A stretch of DNA of 64,000 nucleotides from Hygrocybe punicea (GCA_963556145.1 OY744473.1:2418001-2482000); one strand, 5' to 3'. Positions 33,613 through 46,155 are shown, counted from the stretch's first letter. The notes: generated from the letters alone by a model not told the origin. A program made the numbers and translations.

Positions 33613-35633
33613 GCAAGGTTTAGACGGGGGTGGGTTGTGATGAGAATATGGGAATATGGGTCTAAGTCCACGTTCTCATCATTGTCATTCGTGCTGGATA
33701 CTTTGCGAACAACATCTGCGTGAAGTGTCAAGGGCCAGGACATGGGAATGCGCTACATTCACTCATGTTCCTTCATTGTTGTTGATGCCTTTGCGAATGA
33801 CATCTACGTTGTAGAGGGTCGACGTCCCTCTGAGTCCGTATCATCAATATATCACGAATCTGGACCAACCCGATGCCGCCATTCGATTTGCATTCGAACC
33901 CGACGTAACCCGACGCAACCCGACGTGACGTGACGTGACGTGACCCGACGTGACCGACATAACCCGACGTATGCCGCTTCGTCACAGCCGCTCTCAGACC
34001 AAATCCGGCAGCCTCAAACGCCTCGGAGTTCCAATTCCAGGAGATGGATCTCTTCGGACTCAATCCCCGACTTCGGATTTACTTTATTTATGCATCCCAT
34101 CGTCCTTTCGGAGATATGTAGGACTTTCTAGATCTTTTCCTTGCATATTCGTTTTCCCCTCCATTTCCTGTCTTCGTTGCTTTGCAACCCCCCTTTCCAC
34201 ATCCCCATTCCAACCTTTCTTTGTAGCTTACCATCGGCCGAAGTAGACACGTCCGAAAGTAGATTACTGTTTCCTGTACTATAAAAACGGTCCCCGACGA
34301 CCGTACAAAATAAGATACCCTTAGTCCCCGTTTCCCTCATAGTCAGAATCGTTTAAATCCCTTCAAATGCTCGTCCACGTAGTTCCTTAGCCTTTTTATA
34401 GTTTACTTCGTTGTCTTCCTCATTGTTCTCGTATATTCATTCATCGTTTCCGACCCGACCCGACCCGACCCGTCGTACCCGACATCGTCGGCATCGTCGG
34501 GTTCATTCGTTTTCAGTCCGTTCACCATCGGGTTCATCGTCATTTATCCATTTTCACTCCGTTCATCGCCGGGTTCGTCGTTATTAGTCCCGTTTATGCG
34601 GCGGCTTTACTTTTATTTCACTTTCACTTCCCTTCACTTATTATCCCCGACACTGAATTATCCAGTCACTTCTACGCTGACACCCTTTGGATAGGATCTT
34701 TATTTCTTTATATAGTTCCGAAGCCACCAAGAACCCGCATCTACAACGTGTCAGTTGACACATCAGTGCTTGTTTGGAAGGTGTGAAGGTCAGTGGCAAG
34801 GAGGATATGGGAATGTGGGCTACACCCATGTTGCCGTCGTTGTTGCGGGGGCTTCATCACACATTCCGGGTGCTTTTATGCTAGATACCTAACAAATGTG
34901 TCTATGTTTCAGTTGATGCATCTGCTCATGTTTGCGAGGTGATGAGATGGATGGGATGGGATAGGATAGCAAACTTAGTAGACGCAATGCGAAGAGAATA
35001 TGGGCACATACCTGGGCCAGTAGGTGGCGCATCACCCTCCCAGCTATTTTCCATTGCCGTCTTCACCTCCAAGCTTGTATTGAGGTGTTGTGCCCACTGT
35101 TGTTGAGTAATGACCGAGTGACAGACAAAGTGACATATGCCACACCAACATAAACATACATTTTGACTCTAAAATGTACTATGAATAAAATATATACTAT
35201 GTAGAATATGTTTGGTAGTATACTATGATTAGTTGCAGCTTAGCTGCCTGCTACAGCTAAAATCTCGAGGTAGCTGTAGCTGGTAGCTCATCATTAGCCC
35301 TAGCTTAGCAGGACCTTGGCTATACCAAAGAACTACATAATATAGTTAGGAATGATGACATAGAAGAGATGACTAAGATCAACAAATAACTACATACCAG
35401 GGTGAGATTACCATTTCCAACACATTCTCTAATTTTACATTTGTATAACTGTTAACAACATCAGCAATAGATTTCAATATGTATTCTGCTAAGCATGTGG
35501 AGCAGTCACATCTGACCATTCTACCTATGTTATGAAAGTTGATTTATTTATATTATTAATTATATTTGTAATGTTTGTTATTGCAGATTTTGTTTTAAAT
35601 TATACAAACTTCAAATTGAAAGTTTTAAACACT
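33613..35633. other. HeG cargo without recognised gene; simple repeats
   Basis: Contains clusters of ACCCGACGTGACGTGACG-type repeats (about 33900-33970) and CCGACCCGACCCGACC followed by CGTCGGGTTC/CATCGGGTTC units (34449-34600). Short ORFs only. Near 35200-35340 is a stretch of AGCTGTAGCTGGTAGC-like repeats resembling the interior of the 8221-9039 block. Confidence 0.5.
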
Positions 35634-37250
35634 TTATACAAATTCATGATTCATCTCATCTACTTGTATAAGCTGTCCCTGTTCCATTGCTTCCTGAGCT
35701 TTCTGATATGCGGTAAGAATATGTGTTGCAAAGTTAATTGCCATACCCTGCCTCTCAAGTTCAGGTCTTGGAAGTGTTGTCCCATGTTTGTGAGAAGGTT
35801 GAATAGCCTTTGTAATGCATCAAAAAAATTTCTTTGAAAAAATGATAATAATAACTCACTAGTAAAGTTCCAACATCATTCCGCACAACAACTTTAAGTG
35901 AAACATCTACAAAATTGCCTCCAAGACATCCATCAGGCTTTAATTTGATATCTTGACATTTTGTTGTATCATATGATGTGTTCCACGCAATTGCATATTT
36001 GCAATAAGTTTGATCAGTATGAACAGTTCTTTAAAAATGTGTTAGCAATATTTACAACGTTTATGGTAAACATACGCTGCATAATTTTCTGTAAGATAAC
36101 CTTCAGAGGGGGAACGATCTGCCAGAGGAAAACGAATTGATTCGTGCTCAAAATCAAGTGTATATCCCTGAACTAATATAAAATTTAGTAATATGGTTCA
36201 GCAGGTCAAACATTTGCATACCTTCTTTATCATCTTGATGTGTCATAGTTGGAATGCCAGATTCCTCCAAGGCAGTCTCACAAGCATCAGTGACAGCTTT
36301 TGGTAATGCTGACTGAAATATGGCCCAAGAAAGTCCAAATACACCAAGAATGCGCCTATCTTTTGCATGACACTCATCTGGTGTAATATTCTTGCACAAA
36401 AGATTTCGAACCAGACCGAAAATTCTTTTGTTGCGTTTTCCAGCATTCTGACCAAATTGGATCATATTGCCTGGGTGATTGGGCTGCAAAATTCATGCAT
36501 TTTATATCAATCATGAACAGATGTTAATCACTTACTCGCACAGTTTTCCTGTCCCGAACTGCTTCTTTTACAACAGAGGTCACGTAAGATTGAATATCAG
36601 GTCGCTGAGAGCCAATTTCTCGAAGGACCACTAGCAACATCTGACCTGTAATGAAGATTTCATTAGTATATAATATCAGATTAAACCAATTATTACCATT
36701 TTTATCAACAAACACAATACTCTCCCATGGTTGGACAACATACCATGTATCATCCACAGGCACAGATAAAATGTTTTCCTTGTTGTTAGCCAGGTATTCA
36801 TTACCTTTATCAACCAGAATGGTTCCTCGTGTGATAGGAGACGTTTTGTCCATGATGTGCACTTGAATTATCGGAGTCGTGTCGATGTTATTCCTGATGT
36901 GAAGATCTAAGTCATGAGCCTAGAACCAATATCAGTGAATAAAGAACATGGTGGAAAAAAAGAAACCTACGATCCTCCTTTTAGCAGTGCGGATTCCTGA
37001 TCTCCGATTTCTTTGGATTGTAGCATAGTCTTGAAAGGCAGTGCGCACATCGGCATGTACCATGGAGTTGAGACGGCCTATCCATTGCTGACAGTGGTGA
37101 TACTGGAAGGTAATGAAGTCAGTGGATGACAGGCAATATACAGACCTACATTTCTTATGCCGACTCCTGCCTGAGTTGCAACAGAATGGATGACTGTGTC
37201 AAAATCATCTGGCAAGGTGCCTTCCGATAACGAGGCCAGTAAGGATGTAC
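35634..37250 (-). CDS. Probable 2-oxoglutarate/Fe(II) dioxygenase (double-stranded beta-helix), HeG cargo
   Basis: At least eight exons. Introns at 37103-37149, 36920-36970, 36646-36696, 36484-36535, 36173-36221, 36029-36075 and 35808-35859 are all GT-AG, 47-52 nt, and keep one open frame to the stop at 35634; the first exon boundary (about 37250) is uncertain. Motifs at the end: HTD (36013-36021), then about 60 residues later HKHGTT (35781-35792) after VGTLLAIQP, and RQGMAINF. That H-x-D, distal H and Arg pattern fits the metal- and cosubstrate-binding residues of 2OG oxygenases. In basidiomycetes such genes include the TET/JBP group that oxidises 5-methylcytosine and is expanded with transposons, but I cannot tell it from other members of the fold. 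No internal stops, so it may be functional. Confidence 0.55.
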
Positions 37251-37825
37251 AAGTCGCAAGAGAGTTAAAAACTGCACAAAAATTTATTATTCCTCTGCAT
37301 TTGAGGGTGGAACAGCATCCTACAGGTATGATATTTGCTCATTTTATCCATTCTGTGTTGATGCACAATGCACGATGTTCGATGTTTTGCAAGTGGCGGT
37401 CACGTGAGTTTTTTTTTCTCCACACTGACGACTTGCATTGGGCCCTTGTATCACGTACTAGCCATCACCAGGCCGCGTCATCTCCCATTTTCTTGCACTC
37501 CAGGTCCCACGTCAACATAACGCGGGAGTGAGAGGCGCCTTGGGGCGTGTTTTTGTGTGGTCGCGGTCATTCTCCCTCGTGTAAGTAGAGTCCCTCGACG
37601 ACCTAACGCTAAATACTGAGACGCCCCAAGATAGCTACCGCATCTTATTTGGTTTCTCTGCCACTCCGTGTCCCATCAACGGAATATGACGACGAGAGGG
37701 ACGACGAAAGGGATGACGCGGAGCAGGACGACGGGGAAATCGAGGACAGCGAAGACCATGACTGGGACTGCGAGGACCCACTCCCCACCGTCCAGCATTT
37801 GATTCCCATCACAGGTGACCCCACA
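37251..37825. other. Cargo spacer with an acidic ORF on the plus strand
   Basis: An ATG at 37649 opens a frame with a very acidic stretch (YDDERDDERDDAEQDDGEIE) that runs into the palindrome array at 37826 and ends at 38011. It could be an exon, but codon use is not distinctive. Not called as a gene. Confidence 0.35.
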
Positions 37826-38725
37826 CCTCGTTTCACGTTGAAACGAGGCGGCAATTTCGCTCGACGAGCCATCTTCCGCGACGTGTCATTTTCCAGCTTC
37901 CCCTTCCCACCTCCCATATCACTCGCTATGTGCCATCCCGACGGCGATTTCACACTCAGGCGACCCCAAGTGACACCCCGCACCTCGTTTCAATTTGAAA
38001 CGAGGCTATGATTTGCCTCGGTAAGTCACCTTGACCCACTTTGGCGCCCCATCCTTAATAACCCATTCCCTGCCATCCCAGCTATGATGTCCCAACCCCG
38101 GCGACTCCAGATGACCCTCCGCATCCCGTTTCACGATGAAACGAGCCTACGATGTGGCCGGACGCCCCACCTTTCCGGCGATCCATCTCCCGGCTGCCCC
38201 CATTTCTGTGCTCTTCAAAGATTTACTCCCACCATCCCGGCAGCGATTTTTCACCGCAGGCGTCGTCACGCACCTCGTTTCCGTTGAAAACGAGGCTATG
38301 ATTTGCCTTGGTAAGTCACCTTGACCCACTTTGGTGCCCCATCCTCAATAACCCAGTCCCCGCCATCCCAGCTATGATTTCCCAACGCCGGCGACCCCGG
38401 GTGACCCTCCGTATCCCGTTTCAAGTTGAAACGAGCCTACGATGTGGCCCTAAAACCCATTTTCCACGACGTTACGCCTTCTCGTTGGCCCCGTTCCCTT
38501 CGCCATCACCAACTACCCGCCATCCCAGATGCGATGTCCCACCCCAGGCATCACACCCCACCTCGTTTCACGTTGAAACGAGGCTATGATTTAGCTCAGC
38601 AACGTGCGGTGACCCACTGGTACTGCCGTCACTTCGGCGCCCTGTTCAATGGCCCAATCCCCGCCATCCTGGCTGCGGTTTCTCACCACAAGCGAACCCC
38701 CTCACCCTGTTTCAAGTTGGAATGG
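37826..38725. repeat. Tandem array of a palindrome every 141-157 bp
   Basis: The core CCTCGTTTCA-N3-TGAAACGAGG occurs, perfect or nearly so, at centres of about 37837, 37994, 38135, 38284, 38425, 38572 and (degenerate) 38715. Two flavours alternate, one followed by GGCTATGATTTGCC and one by CCTACGATGTGGCC, so the true unit is a dimer of about 290 bp. Between the cores the units share TCCCAGCTATGATGTCCCAA and GACCCACTTTGG blocks. The region is GC-rich. Open frames through it are products of the repeat. Confidence 0.85.
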
Positions 38726-39492
38726 GGCTACGTTGTGGCCCGACGACCGACCTTCACGCTGCCCCAACCAACCACTACGCGCCATCCCGGCGATGATTCC
38801 CACCGCATGAACTACATGGCCGGTCCACAACACTGCATTCCAGGAAAATCATGGCTGCACGATGGCGACATCGGCACCGATTGATACTGGTCTCGTCAGG
38901 ACTTCGGTCCTGGACGCTGCGCTGCCTGTGATATTCGGTCAGGAACCTAGGGATGATGAGGGTATGGTAGATGTATAGATAGGTTATGAAGAGACCCCTG
39001 ACCCTTGTTGTGCTCTGTAGGTCCCCAGTACTCAGTGGTGACTTCCACAACTTGTTTCCATGTGTCCAGTGTCTTGGGTGTGTGCCGAATGGCGACATGT
39101 TCCTGCCCTGCGTCACTGCTGTAATCCATGACCTGAGCTTATCTCGGGTGGAAAATGACATTGTCTCCTTCCTTACTTAGGTGCACCGCCAGGCAGCAAG
39201 GATGACTGCCATGTACATGGCCTCTGGTACCCCTTATAATACCTCTACATGTGCCTACTGGTCGTGCCAGGATTAATGGTCACCCAGTGTGTCGCCACCT
39301 GGGTTCTACCTGACATCCTGTGTGCTGATCAGGTATGGTGTATGCGACAGGTTCCACAGGTGTCATGTACAGTGATAACACAGCACACTGCGATGTTGTG
39401 TGGTCTGCAGTCAGTGATAATATGGGTACATATTCACAGAATTTGGTATACAGAGTTACAAAGTTTCGTAAAAAAAAACAATCCTGGTAAGA
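38726..39492. other. Cargo stretch without recognised gene
   Basis: No coherent ORF or repeat family. Short ORFs on both strands look random. Confidence 0.45.
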
Positions 39493-41629
39493 TTACACAG
39501 TATACTCAGGCATAGTACCGAGCAGGATTGCAGCCTGAATATTGAGTGACAGCATTCGTGCAGGTAAATATACACCCCCAGACTTCTTTCTGTATGTGTT
39601 TGCTGTGTATAAGACAGTGACAAGGGACCTATAGGGTAGTTCCTGTCCATAGGCTGGTAAAATATCAGCGAGTGCCTGCAAATTGGTTGCGAAGTCAGTG
39701 TCTGTGCCCCGAGCATCGTACACAGGAACTGGTATGAATCAGTGTCGCAATATGGCAGACAATATGGTATACACCAACCTGTGTCGCTACACGATAGTGT
39801 ACGACCCTTAACCGAGGATACCACCTTCGAAACAGGGCTGCGGACTTTGCTAAAGATATCGGCATGTTTGCGAGGGGATACTTCAGGAGAGGAAGGACCA
39901 TCGCCAGCTATATGCATACATGATGTCAGCGATAGTAAGAAACAGTGAGAGCTTTCCGAAACATACCATCAGCCCCACTTTCATACTTGGTCTGGAAATT
40001 AATGGCATCATATGCCATCTATCCGATAGAAAGGTCACTGCTGTTATCTGCATATCGGTAACAGGTAAACTTACCTGACCCACCAGCTGATTGGTACCGA
40101 AGACCATGCAGAAGAAAGAACCGAACCTTTCCCACTCAATGGTATGGAAAATGCCTGAGATGTATTTGAGTCGTGAAGTCCCTATCTGCTTGGCCATGGT
40201 AAGGTGGGACTCGTTGATGATGACTGTCGATACGAAGATAGCATTCTCGCTACTGTTGGCCAGTGTCACACACACATAATCTCCACCTCGGCAGGTCACA
40301 GATCCAGGACTAGCTCGGGAAGGATTGATATACTGCGCAGAATGAACGAACGAGATAGATTCCACAGCCATGCTTAAAGTGCACATTAGATCGTTTTATG
40401 ATGAAAAACCATAGCTCATACCTAATGGTAAGGTCAGGCATACGATCATCATCAGTGAGACGACTCAGCAAAAATTGCCCAGTGCCAGGAAGGTCCGACG
40501 ACGATGCAAGAGTGCCGAGTCTGCATCTCATTTTAGCATTGTTACACATGAGAACAACAAGACTGACTTTAACTTCGGAATACCATCATATGTACCTTCT
40601 AAATTCTTGTCGTAAAATCCCTCATGATAGTCGACTTCGTCGATGGCTCGTGCAACTTCACAGATATGAGGCCATTGTCTGTGGGACATGTAATATGACA
40701 TAAACAACCCTGACTAACGATGATTGCTTACTGGATTGTTTTCTTCCCTATAACTTGTTTACTTTTCGTTCCATGAACAGATCTGTGGTTTGTTCATTAA
40801 AATATGCATACATAATATAACCAAACGATGACTTACTGCCCAGCTCCAGACTGTGCAGCTGACTTTTGCACAGACAATTTACCATCTTTCGTATCATTCC
40901 GATGTCTGTATTATAGTAGCAATTAGTAGATGTTCAATAACATGAATAATACACACAGTTCACTACTGTCATCAGCAATAGATTGCTGTGTCTGTGCCTT
41001 GTGCTTCTTCGGAGATCTGATTTCTACTGATCAAAATTGGGTATATTGCCGAAGATGATACATACATGTGAGCCTTTTCATCCTCTAAATCCGATTCCAT
41101 AGCGACCTGCCTAGATCACTTCACTGGTCGTGGTGCAGGAACCTTCTCCCTGCCTTTCTTCTTTCTACAGTGATAGCATAGGATTGTTATCGCAAGCAGT
41201 GAAAAATAAGTAGTACTTACACAGGGGTGGGTGATTCCTCCTTCCATTCGCTAGAGTTGTTAACAGTCAACTGTGTTATTCAGTATACATATCATAGCAC
41301 TCACTCTTCATCCGACGAAATGGCTAGAGGGCTGTAATACAAAAGCAGTTATTATATGTAAAAAATTCAGTAATTGTCGACACCACACCGACCTCTCAGA
41401 TCGCCTGTTAGCTGGCTTCTTTCCTTTGGTGACCCTATACGATGATTAGGATGTGGTGATCATGAAAATTAGCATGGTGGTGACATACTGGATCTTCTTG
41501 GGGGGCATAATAGATGTGGGTAAAGACAACCGAAAAAGACATGCGAATTATATCTTTTTTCGGTTTCGGTTCTGCCACAACCACAGAGCTTCCTCTTTTG
41601 TCACTGCTTCGGACCTTGCTTTTCATCAT
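39493..41629 (-). CDS. Multi-exon gene of unknown function, HeG cargo
   Basis: About ten small exons with GT-AG introns can be read. The N-terminus is basic and low-complexity (SKVRSSDKRGSSVVVAEPK, KKKKGREKVPAPRPVK, RSPKKHKAQTQQSIADDSSE), suggesting a nuclear protein. The body reads GTLASSSDLPGTGQFLLSRL, GSVTCRGGDYVCVTLANSSE, ISGIFHTIEWERFGSFF, then VPVYDARGTDTDFATNLQAL and LVTVLYTANTYRKKSGGVYL to the stop at 39493. The last intron is 39729-39778. I recall similar VPVYDGR...LVTV.YT.N.Y proteins in agaricomycetes, always without known function. No internal stop once spliced. Start and first exons (41629-41300) are tentative. Confidence 0.5.
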
Positions 41630-42099
41630 AGCCTTGCCGAGAGAGGTGATGTGTCATATGAGCTGACATCCTCCCCGAACATTTAGAATATATTTTTACA
41701 TGATATGGCCAATATTCATACCTCATCATGCTGTCAGAATCTACCACTCCAGTGGAGTACCACTACTCTCATATATATATCTGCTTGTATGATTTTTCAG
41801 TGTGTAGGGGGGCATAAAGATCCATGAAACACATACCTCACTCCATGGTCCGAAGAGCAGTGATCGGTTCTAGACCAGATGAACAATTAAAACACTAAAT
41901 ATGGATCCTGCAGCTGACCTGTGCATTTTATTGACTCGGTCTCGGCATTCTATGGTTCGGTTGTGGCATTCTGTCGCCTGGACATCTGTATTCCATTAAT
42001 TTGGACATCGGCTCTAATTCTGTGCCGAACAGGCCGACACTGACAGTTAGTAGTCGATTTCATGGCATGCATGTAGTAGTAGTGCAACTCCATTCTGTG
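41630..42099. other. Intergenic region between two divergent cargo genes
   Basis: Lies between the presumed starts of the minus-strand gene (41629) and the plus-strand gene (42100), so it may be a shared promoter region. AT-rich with ATATATATAT near 41775. No ORF. Confidence 0.4.
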
Positions 42100-43316
42100 A
42101 TGTTCGACCAATACGACACGAAAGCTGCCTGTAAGTACTATGAATGCTATCTATAAATGATAAATTTACCTGTATTAAATAGCTGCATCACTGCAAACTG
42201 TTATTGCTACATCGGCTGAAAAACAGCCTCTGAAACAGCTCATTGCTGCTCTCAAAGTGAGCAATTATCAAGGTGAATTAACTATTATACTCATCATGTA
42301 AAAGGACAGGGATTTTGTACGATCACTGGATGTTGTGTATTGTGGGGAACCTCAGAGATATCGCCTAGTTATATGAAGACAGGCTGCCAACTCTTCATCC
42401 GAGGAATTGGAAGAGGTTGTCCTGTTTATCCAGGGCATTTTGTGCGAGAAGGAACTGCCTCCTGTAGATGCACAGTATCGGTATGTTCACAATTAATACT
42501 GCTATTTTTATCGTCTAAATAGTACCTGTTAGACCTCGTAAGCTTCGCAACCGACAATATTTACAACAATATATATCGATCACTGGAGCCAGTGCAGCAA
42601 CCTTTAATGAAATCCTCCCTGCTATTCGAACTATCCATGCAAAGTTTGCATGCCACCTGCCAGCTGGACAACTTCTCGAATATCAGCTTTCATCTTTCAA
42701 GGATCATACCTCTTTTACTGCCAGCAACCGATACTTCTCGCTTGCAAAAGAGATTTCTAGTACTACTCCGATCACTTTTCCAGCAATGGTGGATTCACAT
42801 GATGTATTAAAGACGATGTCTGGTTGTCACCTTGTCCATGCAGCCGACAATGTTGTCGAATACTATAAGCTTTGTGGAGACAGGTAAGAAATCAAATACT
42901 TCCCATATGATGGCAAATGGACACTTACTCGCAATTCTTGGGTCATAGCATGGAATCTTTTTCCCCTGCCAAGTTCTCTGTTGGTGATATCGTCGAACTC
43001 CAAGTCTCTTTTATGGCTGTTTCCACTCACAATCAATATCGAATGAAATCGATCTTACGATCAATAGCATTACTTAATGACTCACACACACAAGTACTCT
43101 TTACATTTAATTCGGGAATTTGTTTATACTGATTATGTTCTAACTGATATCTAGGATGCCTTTCATACACGTACATTCCATGCTACCAATACTGTGACAA
43201 ACCCTGATTCTCAGCCGAGAATAATTGTAAAACGACGTGTTGGTTATGGTTCGGAAGATGATACACATAAGCGAATGTGCCAAACACAAATTGGTGAGGA
43301 TGTTACAATGTTTTAA
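42100..43316 (+). pseudogene. Multi-exon gene of unknown function with one in-frame stop, HeG cargo
   Basis: Exons 42100-42130, 42183-42256, 42305-42480, 42533-42883, 42949-43093 and 43155-43316 join in frame (312 codons) through five GT-AG introns. One TGA (42374-42376) lies in exon 3, after RYRLVI and before RQAANSSSEELEE. The central part ATFNEILPAIRTIHAKFACH and the C-terminal VGDIVELQVSFMAV, YRMKSILRSIALL resemble a widespread agaricomycete family of unknown function with the pattern GDIVE.Q.S....LRSIALL. The end is basic and polar (RIIVKRRVGYGSEDD). A single base change separates it from an intact gene, so the stop could be recent or a read error. Confidence 0.55.
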
Positions 43317-44843
43317 ATTACTGTACTATTGTTCTATATTGTAGTGGCAACTGCTGTGTATTTTACAATGTATTTTATTGTAAATATGTATCTAATAGCT
43401 TTATTTGTAACGATGCAGAATCTCAACTTTTTAAATGTGTTTGGTCCACAAACACAATGACCCCATTCAACATACATCATAACTAAGGCCATGCATGGGT
43501 AGGGGTGAACCTGTGGTTATTCCAAAATGGGTAACATGGGTTCAGTCACGGTTTCGAAATCGGGACACCATTACCATACCGCACCCTTCATCTGGCATGC
43601 AGGTGGCTTTGGTTATCGGGACACATGAGTTAGCCCCCATGGGTACTCTCAAGAGCTAGTAAGTAATTAATTTTACCATTACTAATTTATTTTATTTATT
43701 TCCTAGACAAACTCACTCGAAAACAACAAAAAATCAGACCTGGACTCAGCAATGGAAACAATTCAACAAGGCTAGGAGGCTGGTGTACTCACCAAATGGC
43801 CCAGGTATGTGCACCGAACCCAGCTACATCCACATGGGCTAAACCACCAAACCACAGTGAGATGTGTTCGCAAGGTGTCCAGCACAGAAAGACATACAGA
43901 GACTTTGTGAATACATGCATATTCGTTGACTGACACATAGACATCATTCCTGAGGCCTCCAGCACCATCACTCATGTGGCACCCCAACCCCTCACAAATG
44001 ATGTTACCCCTAAGCACACAACCTACTGGAGACCCCTGTCTACCTCGCAAGGGTGATGATGATGTCAATTGATGTGTGTCTAGCACACGCACCAGATATG
44101 GGTGTACTGGTTACCCGCTGTATGCGACCAATTTTCAGGTACAGTATGTACATGGTATCTGAATGGGTGCAGGCATGGTAGGTACAGGTGTGTCCAGAAA
44201 TTGGACCCACAGTATACCCATGTATGGCCTTAATCACAACTAATCTGTTTCGGTATGTGAGAGGCTTAAGTTTGGTTAAAATTTAAATACAAGATCCAAA
44301 ATAAAAGGTAATTTACTGAGCAGCTCTATAATAACCTTTGTAATAGAATAATGTGTGAGAGTGATGGACTTAGTGTTGCTCAATATTATTTATTAGGTGA
44401 TAGTGCATCAATTCAGGGTAAAGATTAGAACTATGTGAAGAATTTATTCATGCCAGCCCTCTAAAAAAGTAAAGCATGTTACATATGGCATAAGTGTTAG
44501 AAGTTGGTTGCCAGATAAACATTGATTAGATGCTAGAAGAATAGCTTAAGTAGAAGCTTGGACGAATCGGTTGATGGTGGACTGGTGTATCACTGGGGTA
44601 ACCAACGTTCGACTAATCTGGAAGTTGGTATGCTAGTTATATATATAAAGTCATAGAATGAACCAAATAGAATGGTGAAGAATAAGACAACTAACTGACT
44701 AAATAGTCCAGACCGATGACGAAGAGTAGTGACTAATCGAATTGAATAAACACATACATTGTACGAGATTACCATTTGTCATAATAAGATACATAGTGCA
44801 TGTTGCATATTGCAAGTTATTCTAATGGTCGATTTTCTGCAGC
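43317..44843. other. Cargo stretch with an eroded Helitron tail
   Basis: No convincing gene. At about 44437-44474 the sequence AAGAATTTATTCATGCC...AGCCCTCTAAAAAAGT is a degraded copy of the family 3' tail on the plus strand. At about 44590-44690 a segment resembles the interior of the 8221-9039 block (GTTGGTATGCTAGTTATATA, GAACCAAATA). Older insertions of the same family have decayed here. Confidence 0.5.
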
Positions 44844-45493
44844 ATTTACAGCCGTTTTCAGCGAGTATTGGAAACACGATTTCTAAATGGTGGCTGTGCA
44901 TTTCTGAATAAGGAAGCTGCCGAGAACCCGAGGTTTGATGAGCATATTACATAAGATAGATGTCATCCATATATGGCTACACCACATGACTTAGCGTGAC
45001 AGACAGTAAAATGACAATAGATAATGGTTAAGGACAATAGAAAAACAGATGTTGCAGAGAAAGATTTAGAGGGCACTTCAAAAGGTGTTGGTGTATTTAA
45101 AACCATGATTTTCTATCAGGTGAAGGAGGAGATAAGCATTCAGTTCCAATGTTACACAGCACGTCACAAAGCATCACACCCGCTTCTCTTGAGTAAACTA
45201 CTGACCTCCTCCTTCACCTGATAGAAAATCATGGTTTTAAATACACCAACACCTTTTGAAGTGCCCTCTAAATCTTTCTCTGCAACATCTGTTTTTCTAT
45301 TGTCCTTAACCATTATCTATTGTCATTTTACTGTCTGTCACGCTAAGTCATGTGGTGTAGCCATATATGGATGACATCTATCTTATGTAATATGCTCATC
45401 AAACCTCGGGTTCTCGGCAGCTTCCTTATTCAGAAATGCACAGCCACCATTTAGAAATCGTGTTTCCAATACTCGCTGAAAACGGCTGTAAAT
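44844..45493. repeat. Long near-perfect hairpin repeat 3
   Basis: Arms 44844-45131 and 45206-45493 (288 bp each) are reverse complements, apparently without mismatch; the loop is 74 bases. The tips are TTTACAGCCGTTTT and its complement, sharing TTACAGCCGTTT with hairpin repeat 2, while the arm interior is different. ORFs inside an arm are not supported. Confidence 0.92.
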
Positions 45494-45839
45494 ATGTTTT
45501 CAACATAGACGGGGTGCCAGTCGGAGCCGGAACCCCTAGCTGAGTCAGCTTCTCGCTGCAGGACTAGTTTTTTCAGTGTCAGTTGAATCTGGTTGAGTCA
45601 TTAGAATATGACATGCCGAGACTTGGCAAAGGCATGATCACGTTGTTCTGAGTCGGGCAGATCTCCAAAATTAATGCAGAAATAAGTTTAATCTAACTAC
45701 TCCCCCCTTTCAGATTTTGGGTTTATTCCACTGTTTCAGGATGACGGAGCCTAATGATTTTTCTGGGGTCTTAGTGGCTGTTTGCCTTTGTCAATACAGA
45801 GTACTGCATATGGTGATAATCTATGTTTTTAGATTATTT
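45494..45839. other. Cargo stretch, nothing recognised
   Basis: Between hairpin repeat 3 and the eroded 3' region of the HeG gene block. No ORF or repeat identified. Confidence 0.4.
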
Positions 45840-46155
45840 AAATGCTACAGGAAGTCACGAAAATAAGCCCACGTCCCACCTCAGCAACATATAAATTAGA
45901 ATAAAATAAAACTGCATAGAGTGTCTTAAGTCTTTATTAACTTCCTCTCTATGTGCCATCTCCCCTGTGTTGCACTATCATGCAACATGAAGCAATTTCT
46001 CAGGGAGCAACAGATCAACTGCCAAATATAACTGCCTCTCAAACAGTGTGTTGACAATTAATTCACATTTGCTGAAACCTACTTATCCATGACCTTGAAT
46101 GCTATACAAAACTTTATGACATATAAACAGTCGGGCTTGACCTCAAGGAGGATGC
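45840..46155 (-). other. Eroded former 3' region of the HeG Helitron, tail missing
   Basis: Immediately downstream of the protease gene (minus strand), 45870-46010 resembles the reverse complement of the 3' interior of the short elements (compare 25990-26110: CCTCAGCAACATA...AATAAAACTGC). The last roughly 130 bp, with the hairpin and CTAAACAAGT tail, are not present; unrelated cargo DNA begins instead. This is where the element would normally have ended. Confidence 0.6.

Noticed and set aside
33742..34340. Short ORFs in the CGACC/GGGTTC repeat area
   Set aside because: Arg/Pro/Ser-rich products of simple repeats.
37826..38725. Resemblance to a CRISPR array (repeats such as GTTTCAAGTTGAAAC)
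   Set aside because: Spacing is 141-157 bp, the intervening sequences are themselves repeated, the repeats vary, and the context is a eukaryotic transposon. It is a tandem satellite.
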